From assembly GCA_964632845.1 (NCBI GenBank), contig CAZWDU010000001.1:124001-188000 (forward strand): a DNA stretch of 64,000 nt, written 5' to 3'. The position numbers and the translations under genes were made by a program. Shown one piece after another: positions 8,154-16,556 of the stretch. The DNA is from JAOZHU01 sp964632845. GTDB lineage: Archaea; Thermoproteota; Bathyarchaeia; Bathyarchaeales; Bathycorpusculaceae. The notes under the pieces were generated by a model. It did not search any database. It was not told the DNA's origin and worked only from the letters and a program-made list of their open reading frames with translations. The first letter of the stretch is position 1. The number at the start of each line of letters is the position of its first letter.

Positions 8154-9332
8154 ATGAGAAAAAACGGAAAGTATTTGTTCACTTCGGAATCCGTGGGCGA
8201 AGGTCACCCAGACAAAGTCGCCGATCAAATATCCGATAGTGTTTTAGACGCAATTTTGCGGCAAGATCCGGAGGCGCGAGTTGACTGCGAAACTTTAGTA
8301 ATGCAAGGCAACGTTATAATCACTGGGCAAATCACAACCACCTGTTATGTGTCCATACCTAAAATTGTTAGGGAAACACTGCGGGAAATCGGGTTTGACA
8401 ACGCTAAGGACGGGCTGGACTGGGAAACCTGTGGCATTCTCGTTTCGCTGGAGGAGCAGTCGCCTGACATCGCGCGCGGCGTGAACGAAACTGAAACACA
8501 TGAACAGGGCGCTGGAGACCAAGGCATGATGTTCGGTTACGCTACAACCGAAACAAAAGAGCTGATGCCCCTGCCGATAATGCTCGCGCAAAAGCTTGTG
8601 AAACGATTAGCTGAATGCAGAAAAACGAAGCTCTTGCCTTATCTGCGACCTGACTGCAAATCTCAGGTTACCGTGGAGTACTTGCATGGAAAACCGAAAA
8701 GAGTGGACGCGGTGGTTATTGCTGCGCAGCACACTGCAAGCGTCAAGTTGGAGACTATCAGAGAAGACGTAATCAAACACGTCATTAAGCAAGTAATTCC
8801 TGCAGACATGCTGGATGCGAAGACAAAGTACATTGTTAATGGCACGGGAAGGTTCGTGGTCGGCGGAACTTTGGCGGATTCAGGTTTGACAGGGCGCAAA
8901 ATCATAGTTGACACTTACGGCGGCGTTGGCAGCCACGGCGGCGGATGTTTTTCAGGGAAAGACCCGTCGAAAGTTGATCGCTCAGGCTGTTACATGGCAA
9001 GGTACATTGCCAAGAATATTGTTGCTGCGGGGTTAGCGGATGAATGCGAGATTCAATTGTCCTATGCTATTGGCGTGGCGCACCCAGTCTCCGTGTTCGT
9101 GAACACTTTTGGCACAGGTAAATTGTCTGATGACGCGATTTTGGAGTTGGTGAAGAAGCATTTTGACATGCGGCCTAAAGCGGTTATTGAGCATTTGCAG
9201 TTGCTCAGACCGATTTACAGGAAGGCAGCGGTGTTTGGGCACTTTGGCAGAGATGACCCTGACTTCAAGTGGGAAATGACCGATAAAGCAGACGAACTTA
9301 GGGAAGCGTTAAAATCCGCTGGTAAAGCATAA
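8154..9332 (+). CDS. metK: S-adenosylmethionine synthetase, bacterial/eukaryotic type
   Basis: The 392-residue enzyme makes AdoMet from methionine and ATP. It shows the bacterial signatures FTSESVGEGHPDKVADQISD, GAGDQGMMFGYA and GGGCFSGKDPSKVDRSG (usual form GGGAFSGKDPTKVDRSA, so a cysteine replaces alanine). Most archaea instead use the divergent archaeal-type synthetase, so this gene was probably gained from bacteria early or late. A GAAGGA ribosome site precedes the ATG at 8154. Product supplies AdoMet to the radical-SAM enzymes and methyltransferases found elsewhere in the window. Confidence 0.96.
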   Translation: MRKNGKYLFTSESVGEGHPDKVADQISDSVLDAILRQDPEARVDCETLVMQGNVIITGQITTTCYVSIPKIVRETLREIGFDNAKDGLDWETCGILVSLEEQSPDIARGVNETETHEQGAGDQGMMFGYATTETKELMPLPIMLAQKLVKRLAECRKTKLLPYLRPDCKSQVTVEYLHGKPKRVDAVVIAAQHTASVKLETIREDVIKHVIKQVIPADMLDAKTKYIVNGTGRFVVGGTLADSGLTGRKIIVDTYGGVGSHGGGCFSGKDPSKVDRSGCYMARYIAKNIVAAGLADECEIQLSYAIGVAHPVSVFVNTFGTGKLSDDAILELVKKHFDMRPKAVIEHLQLLRPIYRKAAVFGHFGRDDPDFKWEMTDKADELREALKSAGKA

Positions 9333-9433
9333 CTCTACCCTTTTTTTGCTCTTTCTATCTTTTCTTCTTTAATGCACTCGATTCAGTGTATCTGAGCATT
9401 TCTCTAGTTTTCTCTGCAGTATTGCCTTTTTTG

Positions 9434-10618
9434 TCAAGCGAAAACCTTGAAAACCACGTAGGTTACGCAGAAAATTGCGCCTGCGATCAAGAACTGAGGC
9501 AGAAAGCCGAGCATTTGCGCGAGAAACGGTCCTAGAAAAGAGCCACATGCGCCACCGACGCTTACCAACACGTCAAACAAGCCTGTTCTCCCTGCAGGTA
9601 TAAGTTCCATTGAAAGAGACAACGTGAGAACATAGTAAACAGCGTAGGCGAATCCCATCAAAACCAAAGTTACAGCGGCGGCTACTGTTGGGTACACGGC
9701 GAACTGGACGAGCGCAACCAGCAAAAAGACAAGGATGCCCCTGAAAAGCACTATCTGTCGCACGCGTGCTTTTTCGTTTGTACGTGTGCCTTTTCCTGCG
9801 GAGAAGTAGCCTGCAACTGCGCCGCCTGAGTTTAACATGTAAATCACGAAAACCATGCTTGCGGGCAAAGCCAGTTGTTGAGAGAAAAATATTGGCAGCG
9901 GCGTGAAGAATATGCTTGCGGCTAACGAGAAGAGCAGCAAGCCAACGCTGAGGGCGAGGAAGCTTTCGCCTTTTAGTTTCTCGCGTAAAGGTAAACCGTC
10001 TAAAACTTTTGAGGCAGCCCACACGTCTCGGGAGACGCGGTCTATTTTCTTTTCTATACTGACTAAGCGTCGTTCAAAAATCAGCATGGGATCGGCTACT
10101 AGAAAAATTGACAGGATAAACGCGGTTAAGTTTAAGCCGCTGCACAAAAGCAGTATCGAGTTTGAGCTGAAACTAAGAGTTGAAACTAGAAATCCTAAGA
10201 GTAAGCCGAGGAGCCAGCCGATTTCTGTGAAGCCCTCGTAGAAGGCGTAGGATTTTTCCCACTCTTCGCGACTGTAATGTTCAGCTATCAGCACGTTTTT
10301 TGGTGCTTCGTGAGCCACATGAAACGCGGACATAACTGCGTAAAGAATGATGAATAGGCTTACGTTCGTGGTTAGGGTGAAGAGGTAGAGCAAGATTGCT
10401 ACGGACACGAACGAGAGGAGAATGTAGCGTTTGTAGCGTCGAGTTCGGTCGCAGATGTAACCCCAGAAGAGGGATGCGGGTATCGCAGCGAACAGGGCTA
10501 CGGAAGCCATTATTCCTATGTCCACTAGTGAACCGCCGAGCGTTACCACGTACAATGGGATAAAGACGGATAGCAGTCCGAATGCGGTTTCGTGGAAGAA
10601 AAACCCCAGTCGCCACAT
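9434..10618 (-). CDS. Major facilitator superfamily transporter
   Basis: This 394-residue protein has about twelve hydrophobic helices and the MFS cytoplasmic loop WGYICDRTRRYKRYI after helix 2, matching the GxxxDRxGRR pattern. A longer charged loop in the middle (about 185-215, VADPMLIFERRLVSIEKKIDRV) separates the two six-helix halves. The substrate cannot be read from sequence. The gene is alone on the minus strand between metK and rps6e. Confidence 0.85.
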   Translation of the reverse strand: MWRLGFFFHETAFGLLSVFIPLYVVTLGGSLVDIGIMASVALFAAIPASLFWGYICDRTRRYKRYILLSFVSVAILLYLFTLTTNVSLFIILYAVMSAFHVAHEAPKNVLIAEHYSREEWEKSYAFYEGFTEIGWLLGLLLGFLVSTLSFSSNSILLLCSGLNLTAFILSIFLVADPMLIFERRLVSIEKKIDRVSRDVWAASKVLDGLPLREKLKGESFLALSVGLLLFSLAASIFFTPLPIFFSQQLALPASMVFVIYMLNSGGAVAGYFSAGKGTRTNEKARVRQIVLFRGILVFLLVALVQFAVYPTVAAAVTLVLMGFAYAVYYVLTLSLSMELIPAGRTGLFDVLVSVGGACGSFLGPFLAQMLGFLPQFLIAGAIFCVTYVVFKVFA

Positions 10619-10758
10619 AGTCCCGAAAGCGAGTTTAAAGTTGAATTAAAACGTTTATCTGAGAAATTCCGTGTTTTTGCTTGGATGATGCTGTTTATTC
10701 ATAAATCCTTAATAGAGAGATGCTCAACTTCATAGTGCGCTGGAGAGTTAACTGTTAA

Positions 10759-11154
10759 ATGGCTAAGTTCAAGGTAATAGTGTCCGATCCTGAAACAGGA
10801 ACTTCAAAAGTCGTTGAGCTTGAAGAATCACGCGCCACCCCGCTCATCGGAAGAAAAATCGGAGAAACAATAGAAGGCGCCATAGTAGATTTACCGGCGC
10901 ACAAACTGAAAATAGTGGGTGGTTCAGACAAAGACGGTGTACCAATGCGCCCAAGCGTTCACGGCGGCGTACGCAGAAGAGTTGTCCTAAGCGGCGGCGT
11001 AGGGTTTAACCCGAGCAACAAAGGCGAAAGAAAACGGAAAACAGTGCGGGGCAACATGATAACTGATGAAATTGTTCAAGTTAACACCAAAATCGTTCAA
11101 AAACCGAAAAAGCCTGCGGAAAGCAAAACAGAACAACCCAAACAAACGGCATAA
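10759..11154 (+). CDS. rps6e: 30S ribosomal protein S6e
   Basis: The 131-residue product begins MAKFKVIVSDPETGTSKVVE and contains the S6e signature GGSDKDGVPMRPSVHGGVRRR, followed by a basic GERKRKTVRGNMI segment that contacts rRNA. The C-terminus is a lysine/glutamine-rich tail. It stands upstream of the aIF2 gamma gene, a neighbourhood common in archaea. Confidence 0.95.
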   Translation: MAKFKVIVSDPETGTSKVVELEESRATPLIGRKIGETIEGAIVDLPAHKLKIVGGSDKDGVPMRPSVHGGVRRRVVLSGGVGFNPSNKGERKRKTVRGNMITDEIVQVNTKIVQKPKKPAESKTEQPKQTA

Positions 11155-11359
11155 TCGCACAAGCAGTTAGACCGCTTGTTGCGCGTATTTTACTGTTTTT
11201 CGAATGGCTGATTACGCTTTTTGAAGTAAACCGTGCATCAAGTTTTACCGCGCACTTAAAGGTACGAATAAAACTGCTGCTGCCCGGAGCGTTAAGACTT
11301 ATTAACTCCAACCATTTAATCCTTCACTAACTCAACAAATATTTGTGGAACAAAAGAGC

Positions 11360-12619
11360 ATGAGCAAAGAAAGCAAAGCCTTGCCTAAACAGCCAGAAGT
11401 AAACATCGGCACCATAGGTCACGTTGACCACGGCAAAACCACGTTAGTACAGGCGTTAACAGGCGTCTGGGCTTCGCGGCACAGCGAAGAACTCAAACGC
11501 GGCATCACAATAAAACTAGGCTACGCAGACATGCCAATCTACAAATGCCCCAAATGCGCAACACCACAAGGCTACTCCACCACGCCAACCTGCCCAAACT
11601 GTAAAGCAAAAGCAGAATTCATCCGAGCCGTAAGTTTCGTAGACGCACCTGGGCATGAAGCATTGATGGCAACAATGCTTTCAGGAGCAGCCATAATGGA
11701 CGGCGCCATTCTTGTAATAGCTGCGGACGAACCATGCCCGCAACCGCAAACACGCGAACACTTGGCAGCAGCGGAAGTCATCGGCATAAAAAACCTCATC
11801 ATAGTCCAAAGCAAAATCGACATCGTTGACGAAAAAAGAGCACGCAAAAGCTACGGCGAAATCAAAGCTTTCGTTAAAGGCACAATCGCAGAAAACGCGC
11901 CTATAATTCCCATCTCGGCGCAACGAGGGCTAAACACAGACGTCCTCCTCAACGCAGTAGAGGAAATCATACCTACGCCTGAAAGAGACGAAACAAAACC
12001 GCCCTTGATGTACATAATCCGCTCCTTCGACACCAACAACCCTGGAACAACAATTGAAGATTTGGAAGGTGGTATAATCGGCGGAACAATAGCCCAAGGC
12101 AAATTCAAAGTAGGCGACGAAATAGAAATCCGACCAGGCATTAGCGGCGAAAGAGAAGGAAAAACCGTCTATAACCCGCTGATTAGCGAAATCGTCAGCC
12201 TACGCGCAGGCGAAAAGAACGTGAAAGAAGCACACTGTGGAGGATTAGTCGGCGTGGGCACCATGTTAGATCCTTCATACTCAAAGGCAGACGGCTTAAC
12301 AGGCAACATTGCTGGAAAAACAGGTTTGCTTCCGCCTATACTGACAGAATTAACCTTAGAAACGCACGTTCTAGAACGCGCTGTAGGCACAAAAGAGCTT
12401 TTGAAAGTTGAAAGAATCAACATTGACGAAACTTTGCTGCTTCATGTGGGCGCAGCCGTAAACCTTGGCAAAGTCACCTCAACGAAAAGCAACGTTATTA
12501 AAATCAAGCTTACTAGACCGATTTGTGCGCAGCCTAACACGCGGGTCGCAATAAGCAGAAAAATCACCGCTAGATGGCGATTAATAGGCTACGGCATAAT
12601 AGTCGACAAGCCAGCATGA
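11360..12619 (+). CDS. eif2g: Translation initiation factor aIF2, gamma subunit
   Basis: This is the GTPase subunit of the heterotrimer that brings initiator Met-tRNA to the ribosome. G1 is GHVDHGKT near residue 19, followed by a four-cysteine zinc knuckle (CPKCATPQGYSTTPTCPNCK), G3 DAPGHE and the KIDIVD base motif. The C-terminal beta-barrel domains (THVLERAVGTKELLKVERI, NTRVAISRKITARWRLIGYG) are intact. I chose the ATG at 11360 because MSKESKALPKQPEVNIG matches the usual N-terminus; an in-frame GTG at 11345 is an alternative. Confidence 0.96.
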   Translation: MSKESKALPKQPEVNIGTIGHVDHGKTTLVQALTGVWASRHSEELKRGITIKLGYADMPIYKCPKCATPQGYSTTPTCPNCKAKAEFIRAVSFVDAPGHEALMATMLSGAAIMDGAILVIAADEPCPQPQTREHLAAAEVIGIKNLIIVQSKIDIVDEKRARKSYGEIKAFVKGTIAENAPIIPISAQRGLNTDVLLNAVEEIIPTPERDETKPPLMYIIRSFDTNNPGTTIEDLEGGIIGGTIAQGKFKVGDEIEIRPGISGEREGKTVYNPLISEIVSLRAGEKNVKEAHCGGLVGVGTMLDPSYSKADGLTGNIAGKTGLLPPILTELTLETHVLERAVGTKELLKVERINIDETLLLHVGAAVNLGKVTSTKSNVIKIKLTRPICAQPNTRVAISRKITARWRLIGYGIIVDKPA

Positions 12620-12639
12620 GCCAATTAAGCTTTAAGCGT

Positions 12640-13074
12640 TCAGTCAGACTGTTTTATTATTCCCTCTTTCTTCAAGAATTCATGTGCGTTTTGCAGCACA
12701 TCTCTGGCGTTTTTGAACGTGAGCTTTTCCATGGCGCGGGAGTAATCCACCCAGTCATATCCCACGTGCTCGTAGGATAGCTCGACTTTTTCCGTGTGTG
12801 CTTCGATTAGAAAGAAGATAACTTCTTTGTGGATTGTGTTGCCCTGCCTTCTGTAGAAGTATGATATTTTTTTCCTGAAGCCATCTATGAATTGTGCATC
12901 AACGATGCTGGTTTCCTCTTTGAGTTCTCGGATAACCGTGTCTTTTTCGCTTTCGTTTGGTTCAACATTGCCTTTTACAAAATCCCAATGTCCTGCTTCA
13001 TAACGTAGAAGAAGATAATTAACTTCAGCGTTTTTCATAAACACCACAGCGCCACAAGATTTTTCGTCGAACAT
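12640..13074 (-). CDS. NUDIX hydrolase, Ap4A-hydrolase type
   Basis: This 144-residue NUDIX protein carries the box GNVEPNESEKDTVIRELKEE, continuing TSI, where the glutamates bind the metal; serine stands where glycine is usual. Downstream IHKEVIFFLIEAHTEKVELSYEH and the YDWVDYSRAMEKLTF motif are typical of asymmetrical diadenosine tetraphosphate hydrolases, which clear Ap4A. A strong GGTGAAGGGG ribosome site precedes the ATG at 13074. It converges on aIF2 gamma. Confidence 0.88.
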   Translation of the reverse strand: MFDEKSCGAVVFMKNAEVNYLLLRYEAGHWDFVKGNVEPNESEKDTVIRELKEETSIVDAQFIDGFRKKISYFYRRQGNTIHKEVIFFLIEAHTEKVELSYEHVGYDWVDYSRAMEKLTFKNARDVLQNAHEFLKKEGIIKQSD

Positions 13075-13344
13075 TACCCCTTCACCCGCTCATTTCTTAT
13101 TCCTCCTAATTTAGGCAACTTTTACTTAAAAATGAATTCCTCGTTTCACAGGGCACACCACGCAGGCTTGTGCAATTTTTGGCAAATTCAGGTGGGTTTC
13201 CGTTACGCTTCTAACCATGCGCCGCCGAAGCAAGGTGAAATTAAAAACGGACATTAAATTTTAAAAACTAATCGCGCAAGTTTAGACTACAGAGAACTTA
13301 AATGTGCCGCGCCGTTTTAGAGAACTTGTGGAGTTGACTGTAGG

Positions 13345-13767
13345 ATGCCTCTCAAGCCAGCGCCGAAAGAACCCTTAAAAATTATTTTGGATTCGAACGC
13401 GCTGTTTGTTCCTCTTCAATTTAGGCTTGATGTTTTCAGCGAGTTGGAGCGACTGTTGAATAGGCGCTTTGAGTTGGTTCTGCTTTCCGTGGTTAAGCGT
13501 GAGTTGGAGCTTCTTGCTGAAAAGGGCACACCTAAAATGCGCAGAGACGCCTGTTGCGTGTTGAAGTTTGCTGAACGTTTGAGGCTTGTCGAGGTTGATG
13601 CTTCGGTTTCAGCGTTGACTGATGACGTTATAGTGGGCGTCGCCCGTGAGTGGGGTGCGGCGGTTTTTACGAATGATAAAGTGCTTAGGAAGAGGCTAAG
13701 AGATATAAGTGTGCCAGTGATTTATGTGAGACAAAAATCGCGTCTTGAGATTGACGGAATAGTGTAA
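13345..13767 (+). CDS. PIN-domain nuclease, Fcf1/Utp24-like
   Basis: The 140-residue PIN domain starts with acidic residue 1 in IILDSNALFVPL, has a central glutamate in SVVKRELELLAEKG, and acidic residues in TDDVIVGVAREWGAAVFTNDKVLRKRL. It is a Mg2+-dependent RNA nuclease fold. Its place directly ahead of rpo7 and spt4 is the standard archaeal position of an Fcf1-like protein thought to act in rRNA processing, rather than a VapC toxin; no antitoxin is next to it. Confidence 0.88.
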   Translation: MPLKPAPKEPLKIILDSNALFVPLQFRLDVFSELERLLNRRFELVLLSVVKRELELLAEKGTPKMRRDACCVLKFAERLRLVEVDASVSALTDDVIVGVAREWGAAVFTNDKVLRKRLRDISVPVIYVRQKSRLEIDGIV

Positions 13768-13770
13768 TCT

Positions 13771-14349
13771 ATGTTTAAGCTAATAGAGCTGCAGGATACT
13801 ATCCGCATTCCGCCTGAAACCTTCGGTAACCCGCTTGAGCAGGTGGGTCGCGATCAGGTTAAGGCGAAGTACGAGGGCGTTGTGGACGAGGAGTTAGGCT
13901 ACGTTATAGCTGTTACTCGTGTTGAAGTGAGTCCTATTGGGAAGATTATTCCAGGTGATGGGGCGACTTTTCATAAGGTGGCTTTTTCGTTGTTGACTTT
14001 TTATCCTGTGATTCAGGAGGTTGTGGAGGGTGATGTGGTGGAGATTGCGGATTTTGGTGCTTTCGTGCGGATTGGTCCTGTGGATGCGTTGTTGCATGTT
14101 TCTCAGTTGATGGATGATTATATTTCGTATGATGAGAAGCAGGGTGTTTTGCTTGGGAAGGAGACTAAGCGGAAGTTGGCTGCTGGCGACCAAGTGCGTG
14201 TTAGGATTACGGCTGTTTCGCTTGGTAGGGCTGGTAGTTCTGGGAAGATTGGCGTTACGGCGCGGCAGCCTTTTTTGGGCAAGTTAGAGTGGATTAGGCA
14301 GGATGTGGCGCAGCCTGTGGAAGCGCCTGAAAGCGCGGAGCAGAAGTGA
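13771..14349 (+). CDS. rpo7: RNA polymerase subunit Rpo7 (E')
   Basis: The 192-residue subunit has the N-terminal ribonucleoprotein fold (MFKLIELQDTIRIPPETFG) and a C-terminal S1/OB domain (EGDVVEIADFGAFVRIGPVDALLHVSQLMDDYI). With Rpo4 it forms the stalk of archaeal RNA polymerase. It starts 3 nt after the PIN gene stop, so the two are cotranscribed. Rpo4 is not in this window. Confidence 0.96.
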   Translation: MFKLIELQDTIRIPPETFGNPLEQVGRDQVKAKYEGVVDEELGYVIAVTRVEVSPIGKIIPGDGATFHKVAFSLLTFYPVIQEVVEGDVVEIADFGAFVRIGPVDALLHVSQLMDDYISYDEKQGVLLGKETKRKLAAGDQVRVRITAVSLGRAGSSGKIGVTARQPFLGKLEWIRQDVAQPVEAPESAEQK

Positions 14350-14354
14350 TTTGG

Positions 14355-14540
14355 ATGAGTGAGAAAGCGTGTGCTAACTGTCATTTTATGGCTAAAGGGA
14401 ACGTTTGTCCTAAGTGTAGGTCGACGAGTTTAAGTGAGGATTTTGGTGGTTTAGTTATCGTGTTTGACCCTGCGGAGTCGGCTATTGCGAAGTCGATGAA
14501 GATTAAGGAGAAAGGGCGTTACGCTTTAAAGGTCAGGTAA
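14355..14540 (+). CDS. spt4: Transcription elongation factor Spt4 (RpoE'')
   Basis: This 61-residue zinc protein begins MSEKACANCHFMAKGNVCPKC and contains the four zinc cysteines, followed by GLVIVFDPAESAIAKSMKIKEKGRYALKV. Spt4 pairs with Spt5 to keep RNA polymerase processive. It follows rpo7 closely; a GTG at 14346 overlapping the rpo7 stop would add three residues, but the ATG at 14355 matches the family N-terminus. Confidence 0.95.
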   Translation: MSEKACANCHFMAKGNVCPKCRSTSLSEDFGGLVIVFDPAESAIAKSMKIKEKGRYALKVR

Positions 14541-14599
14541 GTTCTATGCGCTTTTGAGGCGCGTGGTTTAGGGTTGCTGTTGTTCGGGTTTAAGGGTTG

Positions 14600-15142
14600 A
14601 TGGCTGCGATGGGTGTTGTCTATAGTGTTACACCTGAGTTGCGAGCGAAGTTTAAGGAGCCTTTTGGCTTGTTGCTTCGAGGGACGTTTTCTGAAACCAT
14701 GCATGCACTAGGCGATATCGTTGCTGAGGAGAAGCCGCCTGTGGTTGTGGCTGTTGGGGACAGGGTTTCGCGGAACATTAACAAGCATGGTGTGCCTGCG
14801 CGGTTGTTGATTACTGATAGCTTGCTTAGGCGGAAGCATGTAGCACCTGTGGTTTTTCTAGGTAGCTGTGTGGTTCATGTTGTGAATCCTGCGGGTGTGA
14901 TTACTGAGGAGGCTGTTGCTGCTGTTCAGGCGGCACTGGCGGGCGATGGGCGGGTGCATTTGGTTGTAGATGGGGAGGAGGATTTGTTGGTGCTTGTTGC
15001 TGTTTTGTATGCGCCTTTGGGTGCGTTGGTGGTTTATGGGCAGCCTAGTGAGGGCGTTGTGGTGGTGCGAGTGACGGATGCGAAGCGGGCTGAGGCTGCG
15101 GGGTTTTTGAAAGCGATGGAAGTTGTTCGAAAAACTAAATAA
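14600..15142 (+). CDS. GTP-dependent dephospho-CoA kinase (DUF359)
   Basis: About 180 residues with the archaeal DUF359 pattern: VVAVGDRVSRNINKHGVPARLLITDS and NPAGVITEEAVAAVQAAL, then VDGEEDLLVLVAVLYAPLGALVVYGQP. The family was shown to phosphorylate dephospho-CoA with GTP, the last step of CoA synthesis in many archaea. It sits between spt4 and rps24e, a typical archaeal order. An in-frame TTG at 14597 and ATG at 14609 are alternative starts. Confidence 0.92.
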   Translation: MAAMGVVYSVTPELRAKFKEPFGLLLRGTFSETMHALGDIVAEEKPPVVVAVGDRVSRNINKHGVPARLLITDSLLRRKHVAPVVFLGSCVVHVVNPAGVITEEAVAAVQAALAGDGRVHLVVDGEEDLLVLVAVLYAPLGALVVYGQPSEGVVVVRVTDAKRAEAAGFLKAMEVVRKTK

Positions 15143-15187
15143 GAAGGTTAATGTATGTGGTGAACACTTTAGGCAAGTGGATGTGGT

Positions 15188-15496
15188 ATGGAAGTTAAGT
15201 TAGTTTCGGTTAAGGATAATCCGCTTTTGAAGCGTAAGGAAGTGGCTTTTAGGGTGGAGCATGGTCCGAGTGGTAGGACTCCGACGCGGTTAGAGGTTAA
15301 GAAGGCTTTGGCCGCGGGCTTGAAGGTTGGTGAGGAGTTGGTTTTTGTTGAGAAGATGTCGACTTTGACTGGGACTGGCACTGCAGTCGGCGTTGCGAAT
15401 GCTTATGTGTCTATGGAGCAGGCGCGGTTGGTTGAGCCTGAGTATATTGTGAAGCGGAATTTGCCTGAGAAGCCAAAGGAGGAGGCGAGTGAGTAG
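15188..15496 (+). CDS. rps24e: 30S ribosomal protein S24e
   Basis: The 102-residue protein begins MEVKLVSVKDNPLLKRKEVAF and shows the S24e core (HGPSGRTPTRLEVKKALAAGL, VFVEKMSTLTGTGTAVGVANAY). The C-terminus is charged. Rps27ae follows after 2 nt, so the two are cotranscribed. Confidence 0.96.
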   Translation: MEVKLVSVKDNPLLKRKEVAFRVEHGPSGRTPTRLEVKKALAAGLKVGEELVFVEKMSTLTGTGTAVGVANAYVSMEQARLVEPEYIVKRNLPEKPKEEASE

Positions 15497-15498
15497 TT

Positions 15499-15744
15499 AT
15501 GTCTGATAAGGCTGAAGAAAAGAAAGTGGTTGAAGCTAAAAAGCCTGCGAAGGCGGAGAAGCCTAAGGCTGGAAAAGCGCACAAGGCGGAGACAGGCGCG
15601 CACGGCTTGTACAAGATTGAAGACGACAAGGTTACGCGTTTGCGCCCGACCTGCGAGCGTTGCGGTATTGGCTATTTCATGGCTGACCATCATGACCGTT
15701 ACACGTGTGGGCACTGCGGGTTCACGCGGTACAAAGCACGTTGA
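15499..15744 (+). CDS. rps27ae: 30S ribosomal protein S27ae with Lys/Ala-rich extension
   Basis: The C-terminal half (about 40-81) is the S27ae zinc ribbon with four cysteines (PTCERCGIGYFMADHHDRYTC, then GHCGFTRYKAR). It is preceded by about 35 residues of lysine, alanine and glutamate (KVVEAKKPAKAEKPKAGKAH) not usual for the roughly 55-residue archaeal core. Such extensions are low-complexity rRNA-contacting tails. It follows rps24e by 2 nt. Confidence 0.95.
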   Translation: MSDKAEEKKVVEAKKPAKAEKPKAGKAHKAETGAHGLYKIEDDKVTRLRPTCERCGIGYFMADHHDRYTCGHCGFTRYKAR

Positions 15745-15798
15745 GCGGATAAGCAGTTTTAAATTGCTGTTGCGCGTTTAGTGTGGTTGTGGTTACGT

Positions 15799-16227
15799 AT
15801 GATTAGGGTTAACGTAGCGGTTGCGAGCATTTCTGCGGAGAGATTCTGGGATTTCCGTAAGCCTGTTCCGCCGATTCAGATTGGCACGAACATTAACATG
15901 GTGAGCGTGGACAAGAAAGGGGACGGCTCGTTAGAAGTGCCGTTTGTGTTGACGATTAACTATAACCCAGCTATTGCACAGATTAGCCTGAAAGGAACCG
16001 CCTACGTTACAGGAGACAAAGCCGAGTTAGATAAGGTGGTTAAGGATTATGAGGATAAGAAGCCGCCACCACCCGTAGTGGTGCAGTCCATATCCAACGT
16101 GGTGTTTATCGAGTCGGTGCTGCTTTCGAGAACTTTGAGTATTCCGCCGCCGATTCCGCTGCCGCAAATACCCTCAGCGAAGCAGCCCACTGCAAAACCT
16201 GAAGGCGGCAAAGAATACACAACATAA
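15799..16227 (+). CDS. Conserved protein of unknown function, SecB-like pattern
   Basis: The ATG at 15799 gives 142 residues beginning MIRVNVAVASISAERFWDF. The first 90 residues alternate in strands (IQIGTNINMVSVDKK, LEVPFVLTINYNPAIAQISL, KGTAYVTGD), and a helix-forming linker and proline-rich tail follow (RTLSIPPPIPLPQIP). The strand order and the phrase tying an N-terminal strand to NxxVPF-type repeats recall SecB-like chaperone domains, but the match is weak and by eye only. It is the last gene after S27ae, 54 nt away. A GTG at 15781 could extend it. Confidence 0.6.
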   Translation: MIRVNVAVASISAERFWDFRKPVPPIQIGTNINMVSVDKKGDGSLEVPFVLTINYNPAIAQISLKGTAYVTGDKAELDKVVKDYEDKKPPPPVVVQSISNVVFIESVLLSRTLSIPPPIPLPQIPSAKQPTAKPEGGKEYTT

Positions 16228-16427
16228 ACACAAAAAACACGCATGTGTGCGAGTTACATTCAATAGTGCCTTTTTGAATAACGCCTTGCCCTCAATCATT
16301 TTCCATCACAAAACCATGTTAAAAAGCCGTCACCAACACAAACATATTTGGAGCCTAATGGCAGTTCTATGCAGAAACCTGTAAGGAGTCTACCCCTGCA
16401 GTGGCGGTTTCCCCGCTTTATTTAAAC

Positions 16428-16461
16428 TATTTAAAGGGGAGGGGGTAGCAGTTCAGAGCAC
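16428..16461 (+). repeat. TATTTAAA-GGGGAGGG repeat, copy 1
   Basis: This 34-nt unit begins TATTTAAAGGGGAGGG, continues GGTAGCAGTTCAGAGCAC, and matches copy 2 (19961-19994, opposite strand) at 32 of 34 positions; copy 3 at 61940 shares the first 22 with small changes. It reads like a TATA box followed by a G-rich block. It lies in the 329-nt gap before rpl3, which also holds a palindrome GCACTAGTGC (16469-16478) and, near 16510, a separate TTTATAACC promoter suitable for rpl3. Confidence 0.7.
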
Positions 16462-16556
16462 AGTAGAGCACTAGTGCCACAACGCTACTGCCAAAATAAA
16501 CGGCAACGTTTATAACCATAAATACTCATTCCCTAAAGACGCGAAGCGATTAGACA

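Noticed and set aside
13345..13767. VapC toxin of a VapBC module
   Set aside because: No antitoxin lies next to it, and its position before rpo7 and spt4 is the usual place of the Fcf1-like housekeeping protein.
16441..16445. G-quadruplex in the GGGGAGGGG block
   Set aside because: Only two G runs are present in each copy, fewer than the four needed for a single-strand quadruplex.
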